47,480 bases of DNA, from NCBI GenBank assembly GCA_902618175.1, contig CACMZN010000014.1, forward strand, positions 1 through 47,480. The letters run 5' to 3'. Of the stretch, positions 1 through 8,643 are shown one piece after another. Each line of letters starts with the position of its first letter. Positions within the stretch are counted from its first letter, which is position 1. Both the position numbers and the translations under genes were made by a program. Below the pieces are notes generated by a model. It did not search any database. It was not told the DNA's origin and saw nothing but the letters and a program-made list of their open reading frames with translations. Source of the DNA: an uncultured Verrucomicrobiota bacterium. GTDB lineage: Bacteria; Verrucomicrobiota; Verrucomicrobiia; Opitutales; Seribacteraceae.

Positions 1-1341
1 TTGGAGATTTATCTTCAAGAAAAATGCGATGGTGTAATCGTTCAATACGGAGGTCAAACTCCTCTTAATTTGGCAACTGGATTGCAGGAAGCCGGCGTAA
101 CTGTGATCGGCACCTCACCCGAAAGCATTGATTTGGCAGAGGATCGTGAGAAGTTTAAGCAAATTCTCGATCAAATCGGATTGAAGCAACCCCAAAACGA
201 AACTGTTCTCGAAGCTGCAGATGCTTATGAAGCTGCCTCTCGGATCGGATTCCCCATTCTCTTAAGGCCGTCCTTCGTGCTCGGAGGCAGAGGAATGTTC
301 ATTGTCTACGATGAAGAGGAACTCGCAAATGTGGTGAAGGAAGCGTTTGCCGTGGCTCCCGGCAAGCCCGTTCTATTGGACAAATTTCTCGAGGAAGCAA
401 TTGAATTGGACGTTGATTGCATCTCGGATGGTGAGAACACCGTAGTTGGTGGAATGCTCCAACATATTGAATACGCCGGAGTTCACAGCGGCGATGCCGC
501 AATGGTCTTACCCCCGCATGAATTGTCTGCGGTAATGATGGAGGAAGTTCGCCAAGCGTCCAAAGACTTGGCCAAAGCTCTCAAAGTCGTGGGTCTGATG
601 AATATTCAGTTTGCGATCAAGGATGGAGAACTCTTTCTCATCGAAGTGAACCCTCGGGCCTCTCGCACCGTGCCATTCGTGAGTAAGGCGATAGGGGTTC
701 CCTTGGCCAAGCTGGGAGCCAAAGTCATGGCAGGAGCCAAGCTCGTGGATCTCGGTTTCACCTGTGAAATCAAGCCTCAGCACTGGGCGATCAAGGAATC
801 CGTTTTTCCCTTCGATCGCTTTCCCGGATCCTCAATTGTGCTTACGCCAGAAATGAGAAGCACCGGTGAAGTCATGGGCCAAGACAAAGATTTCGGCATG
901 GCCTACGCAAAGACGCAGATGGCGGCCAAACCATCTCTTCCTCTCAAAGGAAATGTTTTCTTGAGCGTTAAGGACTCGGATAAGATGAAAGCTCTGGTGG
1001 TTGCCCAAGGCCTTACTAAGCTCGGATTTTCCTTTTATTCGACCGAAGGAACCGCTCATTTCCTGAATGAAAACGGAATCCAAGCCAAAACCGTTCTCCG
1101 CATCAGCGAGGGTCGTCCAAACGTCGCAGACTTGATCAAGAATGGAAAGATTCAATTGGTCATCAATACGCCTCTTGGTCTGATTCCGAGAAGAGATGAA
1201 AACGGAATTCGCACCGAAGCGGTCTTGCACAAGGTTCCAGTCATTACCACACTAAGTTCTGCTTTTGCAGCACTAAATGGAATCCGATCGTTGAAGGACC
1301 GCAAGTTCTCGGTCAAATCCCTCCAAGATTATTCGAACTAA
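1..1341 (+). CDS. carB: Carbamoyl-phosphate synthase large subunit, C-terminal part (cut by window edge)
   Basis: This is the C-terminal 446 residues of CarB, which makes carbamoyl phosphate from bicarbonate, ATP and glutamine-derived ammonia for arginine and pyrimidine synthesis in the cytoplasm. The visible part starts in the second synthetase half (QYGGQTPLNLA near residue 16), runs through its ATP-grasp fold (RPSFVLGGRGM near 90, IEVNPRASRTVPF near 213), and ends in the MGS-like regulatory domain from about residue 310 (KGNVFLSVKDSDK onward). CarB is normally about 1070 residues, so roughly 620 residues lie upstream. The TTG at position 1 is the window edge, not a real start. purU follows after 7 bp in the same direction, so the two are probably co-transcribed. 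Confidence 0.97.
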   Translation: MEIYLQEKCDGVIVQYGGQTPLNLATGLQEAGVTVIGTSPESIDLAEDREKFKQILDQIGLKQPQNETVLEAADAYEAASRIGFPILLRPSFVLGGRGMFIVYDEEELANVVKEAFAVAPGKPVLLDKFLEEAIELDVDCISDGENTVVGGMLQHIEYAGVHSGDAAMVLPPHELSAVMMEEVRQASKDLAKALKVVGLMNIQFAIKDGELFLIEVNPRASRTVPFVSKAIGVPLAKLGAKVMAGAKLVDLGFTCEIKPQHWAIKESVFPFDRFPGSSIVLTPEMRSTGEVMGQDKDFGMAYAKTQMAAKPSLPLKGNVFLSVKDSDKMKALVVAQGLTKLGFSFYSTEGTAHFLNENGIQAKTVLRISEGRPNVADLIKNGKIQLVINTPLGLIPRRDENGIRTEAVLHKVPVITTLSSAFAALNGIRSLKDRKFSVKSLQDYSN

Positions 1342-1348
1342 TTGCGAA

Positions 1349-2203
1349 GTGAATTCATCGATCATCGCTCTTCTCCATGGACCAGACCGACCTGGAATCG
1401 TCGCCAAGGTGGCTGGATGGATTCACCGCAAAGGTGGGAATGTGCTCCATGCGGATCAACATCTCGATCTTCAGGAAAATGTTTTTTTTCAACGCATTGA
1501 ATGGGAGCCCCTGGAGAAAAGTGATCGGAAGGAGGAGTCTGCGGAATTCGAGAACTTCGTTTTACATGAACTTGGAATGAACATAAGAATTGCTCTCAGC
1601 GACGACCGGCCCAAAATAGCCTTAATGGTCTCCAAGGCCGATCATTGTTTCCATGATCTTGTGCTTAGAGTAAAAGCAGGCGAGTGGAACGCAGAATTCA
1701 TTGGCGTAATCTCAAATCATCATGATCTTTGCAAGACCTGCGAAACCTACGGCTTACCTTTTCGTCATCTCCCAGTGTCTGCGGAGACCAAATCCGAAGA
1801 CGAAGCCAAACAACTTGGATGGCTCCGAAAGCATGGAGCAGAACTTGTCATTCTCGCTCGATACATGCAGATCTTATCTCCGAGATTTCTTGAACAGGTC
1901 GGTTGCCCCGTAATCAATATTCATCATTCTTTTCTTCCATCTTTTGCCGGGGCCAAACCCTATCACCAAGCTCACAAGAGAGGGGTAAAGTTGATCGGCG
2001 CAACTGCTCACTACGTCACCAAAGACCTGGACGAGGGTCCGATCATAGAACAAGACGTAACACGGGTGAGCCATCGTCATGGTCCCAAGGATCTCATTGA
2101 AAAAGGAAGAGATTTGGAAAAATTGGTTTTATCTACCGCAGTTCGCCGTCACCTTCAGAATCGAGTGCTCGATTACCAAAATAAAACCGTCGTATTCGAT
2201 TGA
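1349..2203 (+). CDS. purU: Formyltetrahydrofolate deformylase
   Basis: PurU hydrolyses 10-formyltetrahydrofolate to formate and tetrahydrofolate, balancing one-carbon pools and supplying formate for purine synthesis. The 284-aa protein has the expected two parts: an N-terminal ACT regulatory domain (about 3-80, with HGPDRPGIV at 10-18) and a formyltransferase-fold domain (about 87-284). The catalytic Asn-His-Asp set of this fold is visible as N190 and H192 in INIHHSFLPSF, and D228 in KDLDEGP. Length matches the family. The start is a GTG 7 bp after the carB stop. It gives the full ACT domain, although no good Shine-Dalgarno sequence precedes it. The position behind carB fits a nucleotide-precursor operon. 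Confidence 0.95.
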   Translation: MNSSIIALLHGPDRPGIVAKVAGWIHRKGGNVLHADQHLDLQENVFFQRIEWEPLEKSDRKEESAEFENFVLHELGMNIRIALSDDRPKIALMVSKADHCFHDLVLRVKAGEWNAEFIGVISNHHDLCKTCETYGLPFRHLPVSAETKSEDEAKQLGWLRKHGAELVILARYMQILSPRFLEQVGCPVINIHHSFLPSFAGAKPYHQAHKRGVKLIGATAHYVTKDLDEGPIIEQDVTRVSHRHGPKDLIEKGRDLEKLVLSTAVRRHLQNRVLDYQNKTVVFD

Positions 2204-2259
2204 ATTTTTATTAACGACCTCAAACTTGATTCCTTGTTCACACCCATGATATTTTATTA

Positions 2260-3729
2260 ATGAAATCCACTCTACATTTGCTCATTTGCTTGCCTTCCTT
2301 GGTTTTTGCCGAACGACCCAACATTCTTTTTATTCTGACCGATGATCAAGCTCCTCACACTCTTTCCTGTTATGGAAACACGGTATGCGAAACTCCCAAT
2401 ATCGACAAGTTGGCCGACTCTGGCATTGTTCTCGACCAAGCTTATCATATGGGATCAATGAGCGGAGCAGTATGCTCTCCTTCTCGAACCATGATCATGT
2501 CCGGTCGAACCCTCTGGCACCTTCCTCCACGGGGAGAAGCTCACCGCAAGAATGAGGAAGGAATCACTCAGGGAGAATACATCTTGCGGAATTCCCTACC
2601 TGCCGTCTTCAATGATGCTGGATATGATACTTTTCGTACCTGCAAAAATGGCAACAGCTACAGGCTTGCTAATGCTCTCTTTCAAAACATCCGAGACAAA
2701 ACCTGCCGCCATGCAGACGATGAAAGGGGAAGCCAATGGCACGGTCGACAAGTACTTGACTTCCTTAATGATCGTACATCTCAGGAAAAAAAGAATCCTT
2801 TTCTCATATACTTTGGATTTTCTCACCCTCATGACGCTCGCACTGGACGGGAGGACTTGCTCAAAAAATACGGTGCCGTAAACTGCCAAAATCCTCCTTC
2901 TCAGTTTTTTCCTCATGCACCTAATCTTCCAATTTCATGGCTGCCGGAGCATCCCTTTCATCATGGACATCCGGGATTGAGAGACGAAGTCAAAGTTCCA
3001 GGAGTATTGACTTCGCGTAGCGAAGCAACCGTCAGGAATGAACTCGGCCGTGAGTACGCCTGCATCGAGAACATCGACGATCAGGTTGGTTTGGTTTTAA
3101 ATAAGCTTAAGGAAATAGGCGAACTTGAGAAAACTTACATATTCTACACGGCGGATCACGGAATTGCCGTCGGTCGACATGGGTTGATGGGTAAGCAAAA
3201 TTTGTATGAGCATTCCTGGCGTGTTCCATTCATCGTCAGTGGTCCGGGCATCGTTCCGAAATCTCGTGCCCCTGGAAACGTTTATTTATTGGACATTCTA
3301 CCTACCCTCTGCGAACTGACGGGCATCAAGGCACCTTCTTCTGCTCAAGGTAAAAGCATCAAGCCCGTTTTAATGGGAAAAAAGAAATACCTGCGAAAAG
3401 TGGTTTACGGAGCCTACTGCGGTGGAACCAAACCAGGAATACGATCCGTGCGGAAGGGAAATTGGAAATTGATCAAATATGACGTCTTGGATGGGGAGAT
3501 TCGCAAGACACAGCTCTTTGATCTAACCCAAAATCCGGACGAATTACTGATCGAGCATCACCAAAAAGAAGTAATTGAAAAAACCGGAAACAAGCCGGCT
3601 GCCAATCAAGTCAACTTGGCCATGAATCCAGGACACAGAAAGAAGTTGATGGAAATGGAAGCTCTTCTTTTAAATGAAATGAGACGTTTGAAAGATCCTT
3701 ATCGCTTATGGGATCAGTCTGATGAATAA
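2260..3729 (+). CDS. Secreted sulfatase (family S1, formylglycine-dependent)
   Basis: This is a 489-aa arylsulfatase-fold enzyme that should hydrolyse sulfate esters, probably from sulfated polysaccharides, outside the cytoplasm. A signal peptide (about 1-17, ending VFA before ERPN) precedes the metal-binding LTDDQ motif (D28, D29). The sulfatase signature C72-S-P-S-R76 marks the cysteine that a formylglycine-generating enzyme would oxidise. Further family blocks are TADHG (about 300) and GKQNLYEHSWRVPF (about 320). The start ATG at 2260 gives a clean signal peptide but has only AT-rich sequence before it. Substrate cannot be read from the sequence. It sits alone between purU and the FKBP gene, and the second sulfatase at 44601-46013 is clearly diverged from it. 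Confidence 0.93.
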   Translation: MKSTLHLLICLPSLVFAERPNILFILTDDQAPHTLSCYGNTVCETPNIDKLADSGIVLDQAYHMGSMSGAVCSPSRTMIMSGRTLWHLPPRGEAHRKNEEGITQGEYILRNSLPAVFNDAGYDTFRTCKNGNSYRLANALFQNIRDKTCRHADDERGSQWHGRQVLDFLNDRTSQEKKNPFLIYFGFSHPHDARTGREDLLKKYGAVNCQNPPSQFFPHAPNLPISWLPEHPFHHGHPGLRDEVKVPGVLTSRSEATVRNELGREYACIENIDDQVGLVLNKLKEIGELEKTYIFYTADHGIAVGRHGLMGKQNLYEHSWRVPFIVSGPGIVPKSRAPGNVYLLDILPTLCELTGIKAPSSAQGKSIKPVLMGKKKYLRKVVYGAYCGGTKPGIRSVRKGNWKLIKYDVLDGEIRKTQLFDLTQNPDELLIEHHQKEVIEKTGNKPAANQVNLAMNPGHRKKLMEMEALLLNEMRRLKDPYRLWDQSDE

Positions 3730-3799
3730 AAAACCTTTGCTTTTCTTGTTTGAGGAAGAGTCGCATGGTAATATTTGTTTGTCCAGACCAAACCAACCG

Positions 3800-3830
3800 T
3801 TGACTTTGGACTTCAAATCAGGAATATAGT
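3800..3830 (+). promoter_or_regulatory. Candidate sigma70-type promoter for the FKBP-fusion gene
   Basis: TTGACT (3800-3805) and TATAGT (3825-3830) each match the -35 and -10 consensus at five of six bases. The 19-bp spacer is slightly long. The site lies 20 bp before the ATG at 3850, which would put the upstream in-frame ATG/GTG-type starts outside the transcript. No other promoter-like pair was seen in the 120-bp gap after the sulfatase gene. Pattern match only. Confidence 0.35.
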
Positions 3831-3849
3831 GCGCTTTTCATCAAGCCCG

Positions 3850-5097
3850 ATGCCTGACAAAGACCAGAAAATCAAATCCGAAACTGACGATTCATCCTTG
3901 GATACAGAAAAGAACGATGACTTGACTGCGGAAAAACCAGGCGAGCGAGCCTATGACGAGGGTGAAATTTGGAAAAAGAACAAAAATTCGCTATTCACTC
4001 TGCTTGGATCAATTGCCCTTGTTGTCGCAGGAATTTCATTTTTCAAAAATAGGGGTTTGGAAGAAGATGCCGAACGAAGCAGGCGGTACATTACCGCCAG
4101 TACCGAAACAGAGGGAGCGGAAGAAAGATTTCTTTCTTTTGCAAATGATTACGAAGACAAATTGGGGGGCGTCGCTCGATATCGAGCTGCCATTCTTCAA
4201 TACAAAGACAATCGTTTCGATGAAGCAGCTGAAAATTTCAAAGCTGCAGCACAACAACTTTCTGGAGATCCACTCTACGGTAGATCGTTGCTTGGACAAG
4301 CCATTGCCCGTATAAAGTCGAATACTTCAACGGCTGAAGGCAAGTCCATCCTAACTTCCCTAGCTATGGACCCTTTGGCTCTGGAAGCCGATCGAAGAGA
4401 GGCCCAATTCTTACTTGCGGTCAACGCATTGGGAGAAGACGACGAAAAACTTTTCAATTCCCAACGAGATGCCCTTTTGAAAGATGTGAATGCAAGCGAT
4501 TTCAGCAGCAGACTTGAGAAATTGAGTAAAACCAAGAAAATGCTCGAGGTTGCCGTTTCCCTTCCTGACTACAATTCGGACAAGGGGGCAGTTTTTCTTG
4601 CAGCTAACAAGGAAAAGGATGAAACAAAGACTCTTGCAAGTGGTCTGCAGTATCAGATTTTGCAAAACGGAAAAGGCGAGGACAGCCCGTCCCTGCTTGA
4701 TGAAGTGGAAGTTCATTACCATGGAACTCTTATCAACGGAGATGTTTTTGATTCTTCGGTCGATCGTGAAGAAACTGCCAAATTCAAAGTAAATGCTGTG
4801 ATCAAAGGTTGGACGGAGGCATTGCAATTGATGAAAACTGGCGACAAATGGAAGCTTTTCATTCCTTCAGATCTGGCTTATGGAAAGTATGGCAATAATT
4901 CCATAGGGCCGAACGAGACCTTGATTTTCGAAGTCGAGTTATTGAACATATTTAAAAACGAACAAGTGAAGAGTGATTCCAAGTCTTTTAATCCTGATTC
5001 CCCTGCATCAGTAGCTGAAAACGATGCGAATTCAACTTCGCCTCCAATGGAGATCGAGGCTAATGCATCCAAAAGCTCAAGCGGAATACAAGAATAA
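3850..5097 (+). CDS. Membrane-anchored YfgM-like TPR protein fused to an FKBP-type peptidyl-prolyl isomerase
   Basis: A 415-aa protein with a charged cytoplasmic N terminus (1-45), one transmembrane helix (about 47-65), a helical segment resembling YfgM/TPR_21 (about 66-240; for example AILQYKDNRFDEAAENFKAAA), and an FKBP domain (about 258-365). FKBP landmarks are VEVHYHGTLINGDVFDSS, VIKGWTEALQLMKTGDKW and IPSDLAYGKYG, so the isomerase fold looks complete. The last 45 residues are low complexity. The topology places the isomerase in the periplasm, with a likely role in folding secreted proteins. Start choice: the open frame extends to 3775, but MPDKDQK at 3850 gives normal N-terminal topology and follows a promoter-like sequence. 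The fusion is discussed in the findings. Confidence 0.88.
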   Translation: MPDKDQKIKSETDDSSLDTEKNDDLTAEKPGERAYDEGEIWKKNKNSLFTLLGSIALVVAGISFFKNRGLEEDAERSRRYITASTETEGAEERFLSFANDYEDKLGGVARYRAAILQYKDNRFDEAAENFKAAAQQLSGDPLYGRSLLGQAIARIKSNTSTAEGKSILTSLAMDPLALEADRREAQFLLAVNALGEDDEKLFNSQRDALLKDVNASDFSSRLEKLSKTKKMLEVAVSLPDYNSDKGAVFLAANKEKDETKTLASGLQYQILQNGKGEDSPSLLDEVEVHYHGTLINGDVFDSSVDREETAKFKVNAVIKGWTEALQLMKTGDKWKLFIPSDLAYGKYGNNSIGPNETLIFEVELLNIFKNEQVKSDSKSFNPDSPASVAENDANSTSPPMEIEANASKSSSGIQE

Positions 5098-5141
5098 TTC
5101 GCTTAAATGGTCTATCTTGTCTTGGACCAACGAAGGTTTTT

Positions 5142-6185
5142 TCATCTGGAGCAGTCCAGCAATACTTTCATGGCTTCTAGATTCTCGGAATCTATGAAAC
5201 CTTTGTCTGCTTGTAGAAGCGGATAAGTCTCTACCAATACGGAAAAATCCACTGCACCACTGCGGAGAAGTTCGAAAGCTCTTAGGTAATCGGGGGTGGA
5301 GGATCCGTAACTAGTACGCAGATCAATTTGTTTCCTTACAAATTGGGTAATGTCGACTTGGATGAATTTCGAATACAAGGCAACCGCCGTGATCATGCCA
5401 TTGGGTCTAACTGATTTCCATGAATTAGCCAGAGCCTGACTCGATCCAGATGCTTCGATGAAGACATCCACTCCATCTTCGAAACAATTTTTCACCATGG
5501 AATCAAGCGAAGCATCCGAATCATTTGTCACGAAGGTCTCAAAACCTATGTGGCGAGCAGACTTCAAACGGGTAGTGAAATCTCTCTCCGTTCCGACCAC
5601 CAGAACTTCAGCTCCCCGACTGCGTGCTACGATCGCACACATCATACCAATCATACCCGGACCACTTATCACAACCGAAGAACCAGGTCTGACTTTTGTA
5701 CGAGTGGCAATGCAATGTTCGGCAACTGAAAGGGGTTCCACAAGGGCTGCCTCTGCAAGACTCAATTCATCAGGAATAGGAAGAAGAAATTCCTCTTCTA
5801 CGCAGACATAGTCTGCCATTCCTCCATCAAGATGAAATCCCTGAACTCTTCGACGAGGAGAAAGTTGAGGCAATCCGCTGGAACAAAATCGATCGTTTTC
5901 CAGATGCTTAGTCTGGATGGCAATCATAACTGCACGTTCTCCAGCTTTCCAATTCTTAACTTCTGAACCAACTTCAACAACCAAACCGGAAAGTTCATGT
6001 CCAAAAGTCACTTCAGTAAGAACGGATTCATACCCCTTGTGGTTAAGCCAAGCATGAAGATCAGATCCACAGATTCCACAAAAAGAAACCTTGAGAAGAA
6101 CCTCATTGTTTCGTGGAATTGGAACCGGCAGATCAACCAACCGTGCGGCTCTTTTCTTGCGGGCCAATCTTCGGAATGCCTTCAC
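5142..6185 (-). CDS. Zinc-type alcohol/polyol dehydrogenase (MDR family)
   Basis: A 347-aa medium-chain dehydrogenase/reductase, expected to oxidise an alcohol or polyol with NAD(P). The catalytic zinc site is visible as C39 in GICGSDLH and H63-E64 in FGHELSG, with ALVEPLSVAEH near 150 as the usual Glu region. The Rossmann glycine motif is GPGMIGMM (about 175-182). The structural zinc loop is degenerate: between about residues 95 and 115 only one cysteine (RFCSSG) remains of the usual four. It starts at a GTG that overlaps the stop of the DJ-1 gene (GTGA), suggesting translational coupling, and is the last gene of a four-gene minus-strand run. Substrate is not predictable. Confidence 0.9.
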   Translation of the reverse strand: MKAFRRLARKKRAARLVDLPVPIPRNNEVLLKVSFCGICGSDLHAWLNHKGYESVLTEVTFGHELSGLVVEVGSEVKNWKAGERAVMIAIQTKHLENDRFCSSGLPQLSPRRRVQGFHLDGGMADYVCVEEEFLLPIPDELSLAEAALVEPLSVAEHCIATRTKVRPGSSVVISGPGMIGMMCAIVARSRGAEVLVVGTERDFTTRLKSARHIGFETFVTNDSDASLDSMVKNCFEDGVDVFIEASGSSQALANSWKSVRPNGMITAVALYSKFIQVDITQFVRKQIDLRTSYGSSTPDYLRAFELLRSGAVDFSVLVETYPLLQADKGFIDSENLEAMKVLLDCSR

Positions 6186-6736
6186 TTTCCGAAATCAGCG
6201 TGAATGGAATGGCGGATTTCCTCTGCCTTTTCAATCCCACAAAGCCGATTTATCAGTGCAAGAGCAAATTCAACAGCCGTCCCTGCTCCCGGGGATGTAA
6301 TAAGAAATCCATCAGTGACTGTTTCATTCTGAGTTTTCAGATCAGGGAGTTCTTCCAGCGTAGAGATGTGGGCGGTGTATTTGCGGTTTGTCAGAAGGGA
6401 GGCATCACGCAAGAGCAAAGGAGCTGCGCAAATAGCTCCAATCGTTTTGTTTTTGTTGGAAAAACGTACGATTAAATCGGTTATGGTTGTATCGTTGCGG
6501 AGATCGAAAACTGCGGGTCCGCCCGGAAGAACAAGCAAGTCGAAATCATCATTGATCACCTCACCAAGCAGTCGATCGCATTTAATTGTGAGCTCGGATC
6601 TCCCAGTCACACAAAGATCACTCGAGACAGAAGCAGTGGTAACTTTGACTTCAGCTCGACGAAGTAGATCAATCGGACAAACCGCCTCAATTTCTTCAAA
6701 GCCGGGAGCTATTATGACAAGAGCACTCGCTATCAT
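6182..6736 (-). CDS. DJ-1/PfpI family protein (YajL-like)
   Basis: A 184-aa DJ-1/PfpI fold protein. The nucleophile elbow GAICAAP places the reactive cysteine at C103, and the conserved acid partner is E15 in PGFEEIEA, as in YajL and human DJ-1. LPGGPAV (about 70-76) is the other family block. Such proteins protect against oxidative or carbonyl damage, and chaperone and deglycase activities have been claimed for homologues, so the exact role is left open. Its stop overlaps the start of the downstream dehydrogenase, and it begins 21 bp after fmdB, so it belongs to the DUF4013-fmdB-DJ-1-dehydrogenase run. Confidence 0.9.
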   Translation of the reverse strand: MIASALVIIAPGFEEIEAVCPIDLLRRAEVKVTTASVSSDLCVTGRSELTIKCDRLLGEVINDDFDLLVLPGGPAVFDLRNDTTITDLIVRFSNKNKTIGAICAAPLLLRDASLLTNRKYTAHISTLEELPDLKTQNETVTDGFLITSPGAGTAVEFALALINRLCGIEKAEEIRHSIHADFGK

Positions 6737-6757
6737 TCGAACGGATGTATTTTAAAT

Positions 6758-7093
6758 TCAAACTTTTCCTTTTTTCTTAGTCGTTTTGGACTTCTTATCA
6801 GATTTCTTTGAAGAAGAATTAGAAGAGGGGGGAGGGTCAGTTGAATTCATACCTGAGGATTTTGGCTCTGCTGAATCGGTAGATCCTTCCTTTTGTTGGT
6901 GATTGCTCTTTTTTTTGTAATCGGTTTCGTAAAAACCAGTTCCTCTGAAAATCAATCCAGCTCCTAATCCGAGAAGTCTTTTGGCTTTTTGTTTTTTACA
7001 GGATGGACATACCTTCACCGGATCGTCTTTCATCGATTGGAACAATTCCCATTCGTAGCCACATGACAGACATATGTAATCATAGGTAGGCAT
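6758..7093 (-). CDS. FmdB/CxxC zinc-ribbon regulatory-type protein
   Basis: A 111-aa protein opening with the typical FmdB family N terminus MPTYDYIC and a zinc ribbon formed by CLSCG and CPSCK, followed by GLGAGLIFRGTGFYETDY, the usual end of the family core. The remaining tail (about 65-111) is Ser/Lys-rich and low complexity. Family members are called putative regulatory proteins, but their molecular function is not established. The open frame extends further upstream to 7249, overlapping the DUF4013 gene. The ATG at 7093 is chosen because the family core begins exactly there and lies 20 bp after the upstream stop. Confidence 0.88.
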   Translation of the reverse strand: MPTYDYICLSCGYEWELFQSMKDDPVKVCPSCKKQKAKRLLGLGAGLIFRGTGFYETDYKKKSNHQQKEGSTDSAEPKSSGMNSTDPPPSSNSSSKKSDKKSKTTKKKGKV

Positions 7094-7113
7094 TGGGGTA
7101 ATTGGTTTTATCT

Positions 7114-7704
7114 TCAAAGAGATAACTGCAAGATCGTGGAATAGGCGAGCAAGACCCACAACCCCAGAAACAAGGATAAGCCATAGAGCGGGAGTGCGAG
7201 GAGAAAAATTCCCCAAAAAGCAAGAATGGGCAGATATAGCTTGGGCCAAGTGTCAAACGCCTCCCGAACCACTCTTCTGATTTGCCAACTGTCTGAAAAG
7301 AGACCATCCCGCAGGTAGGCATGAATAGATGAAAGAAGTAGAAAAGGGCCGGCAAATCCTGTTACCGCCAGAGGAAAATAACTCACGATGCCGAGCAGAC
7401 CAAAAGACAATGTCTGTAAAAGGATACTTAAAATCCAGCCAACAAGTAGAGGAAGTCCAACCCAAGTAAGAAATAACAAAAGCATTCGAATTCCACTGAT
7501 CAACAAAATTGGTAATTCCATTTTGTTCCAATCTGGAAGTTCCCATTGCTTAAATCTACGCAGCCTCCTCGTGTATTCCAAGAGGTACCCAAGAGCAAAC
7601 AGATTAAGCACAGGTATAAAAGAGAGAAGACCTCCCAACAACACCTTGGGCATCCATCCGGAGCTTCCAAAAAGCTTTCCGCAGACCGCTTCCAAACTTG
7701 GCAT
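7114..7704 (-). CDS. DUF4013-like polytopic membrane protein
   Basis: A 196-aa strongly hydrophobic protein with about five predicted membrane segments (around 22-42, 68-90, 92-112, 116-130 and 155-190). The N-terminal block PKVLLGGLLSFIPVLNLFALGYLLEYTRR... is split here for length; the core GYLLEYTRRLRR resembles the start of DUF4013 membrane proteins, whose function is unknown. It is the first gene of the minus-strand run leading to fmdB, DJ-1 and the dehydrogenase, and diverges from ispA across 41 bp, so a promoter for both directions should lie at 7705-7745. Confidence 0.72.
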   Translation of the reverse strand: MPSLEAVCGKLFGSSGWMPKVLLGGLLSFIPVLNLFALGYLLEYTRRLRRFKQWELPDWNKMELPILLISGIRMLLLFLTWVGLPLLVGWILSILLQTLSFGLLGIVSYFPLAVTGFAGPFLLLSSIHAYLRDGLFSDSWQIRRVVREAFDTWPKLYLPILAFWGIFLLALPLYGLSLFLGLWVLLAYSTILQLSL

Positions 7705-7745
7705 AGATTCATATCTCTGACAGAATAGTCAAAGAATCGCAAGTA

Positions 7746-8630
7746 ATGATTTTTTCAAAGCAGTTAACCCAATGGCGCGATCAAGTGAATGAGAACTTGG
7801 ATCTTTTTCTGCCCTCGGAGAACTCTCATCCCACTCGTCTTCATCAAGCGATCAGGCATAGCATGGAGGCTGGGGGAAAACGCTTACGGCCGATTCTCGT
7901 GCTTGCGGCACATCAACTTTTCCCTAATCGAATCGATCCAATGCCTGCTGCTTTAGCTGTTGAATATATTCATACCTACAGCTTGATTCATGATGATCTG
8001 CCAGCTATGGATGATTCCGACCTTCGGAGAGGACGAATCTCTTGTCACAAAGCCTTCGAAGAAGCGACGGCGATTTTGGCAGGTGATGCGCTTCAACCCA
8101 TGGCCTTCGAATTGCTCGTTAAAGGATATGCGGAATATCCGGAATTAGGTTTGGATTTGGTTCGAATCCTAGCGGAAACCGCAGGCAATCGACATTTAGT
8201 TGGAGGACAAATGCAGGATTTGCTCTCGGAAGGAAAAAAGCCCGAAGAAGAAAATTTGAAATATATTCACGAAAATAAGACGGCTGCGATGTTCCGAGCA
8301 TCTCTGCAGATGGGTTTGCGTATTGGAAATATGGGCAACAATGAAGATAAGATGAGAATGATGGGCAAAGCAGGAAGATCGCTCGGCTTGGCTTTTCAGT
8401 CAATCGACGACTTGCTTGACATTACAAGTTCGAGCGAAGAATTGGGTAAGGACGCAGATCATGATTCGGAACAGGGAAAAGTTACTTGGGTGACCTTGAA
8501 AGGAGAAGAGGAAGCAAGAAAGCTGGCGGCCCAGCTCACCGAGAACGCGAGGGAAGAATTAAAAAAAGTAGGCGGTGATCTCGAATTTCTTATGGAACTC
8601 ACCAGCTTTTTGTTGGATAGGAAAAGCTAA
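7746..8630 (+). CDS. ispA: Farnesyl diphosphate synthase-type polyprenyl synthase
   Basis: A 294-aa trans-prenyltransferase that condenses isopentenyl diphosphate with allylic diphosphates, feeding quinone, undecaprenyl and hopanoid or carotenoid pathways. The first Asp-rich motif is D83-D84-LPAM-D89 in YSLIHDDLPAMDDSDLRRG, and the second is D221-D222-LL-D225 in FQSIDDLLD. GGKRLRP (43-49) is the pyrophosphate-binding block. The residues just before the first motif (YSLIH) match those of E. coli IspA, favouring a C15 product, although chain length cannot be proven this way. Length is normal for the family. The next gene begins 13 bp downstream. Confidence 0.93.
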   Translation: MIFSKQLTQWRDQVNENLDLFLPSENSHPTRLHQAIRHSMEAGGKRLRPILVLAAHQLFPNRIDPMPAALAVEYIHTYSLIHDDLPAMDDSDLRRGRISCHKAFEEATAILAGDALQPMAFELLVKGYAEYPELGLDLVRILAETAGNRHLVGGQMQDLLSEGKKPEEENLKYIHENKTAAMFRASLQMGLRIGNMGNNEDKMRMMGKAGRSLGLAFQSIDDLLDITSSSEELGKDADHDSEQGKVTWVTLKGEEEARKLAAQLTENAREELKKVGGDLEFLMELTSFLLDRKS

Positions 8631-8643
8631 AGAAATCGTATGG

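Noticed and set aside
1-60. TTG at position 1 as the carB start
   Set aside because: The frame is the middle of CarB cut by the window edge, as the second synthetase half begins immediately.
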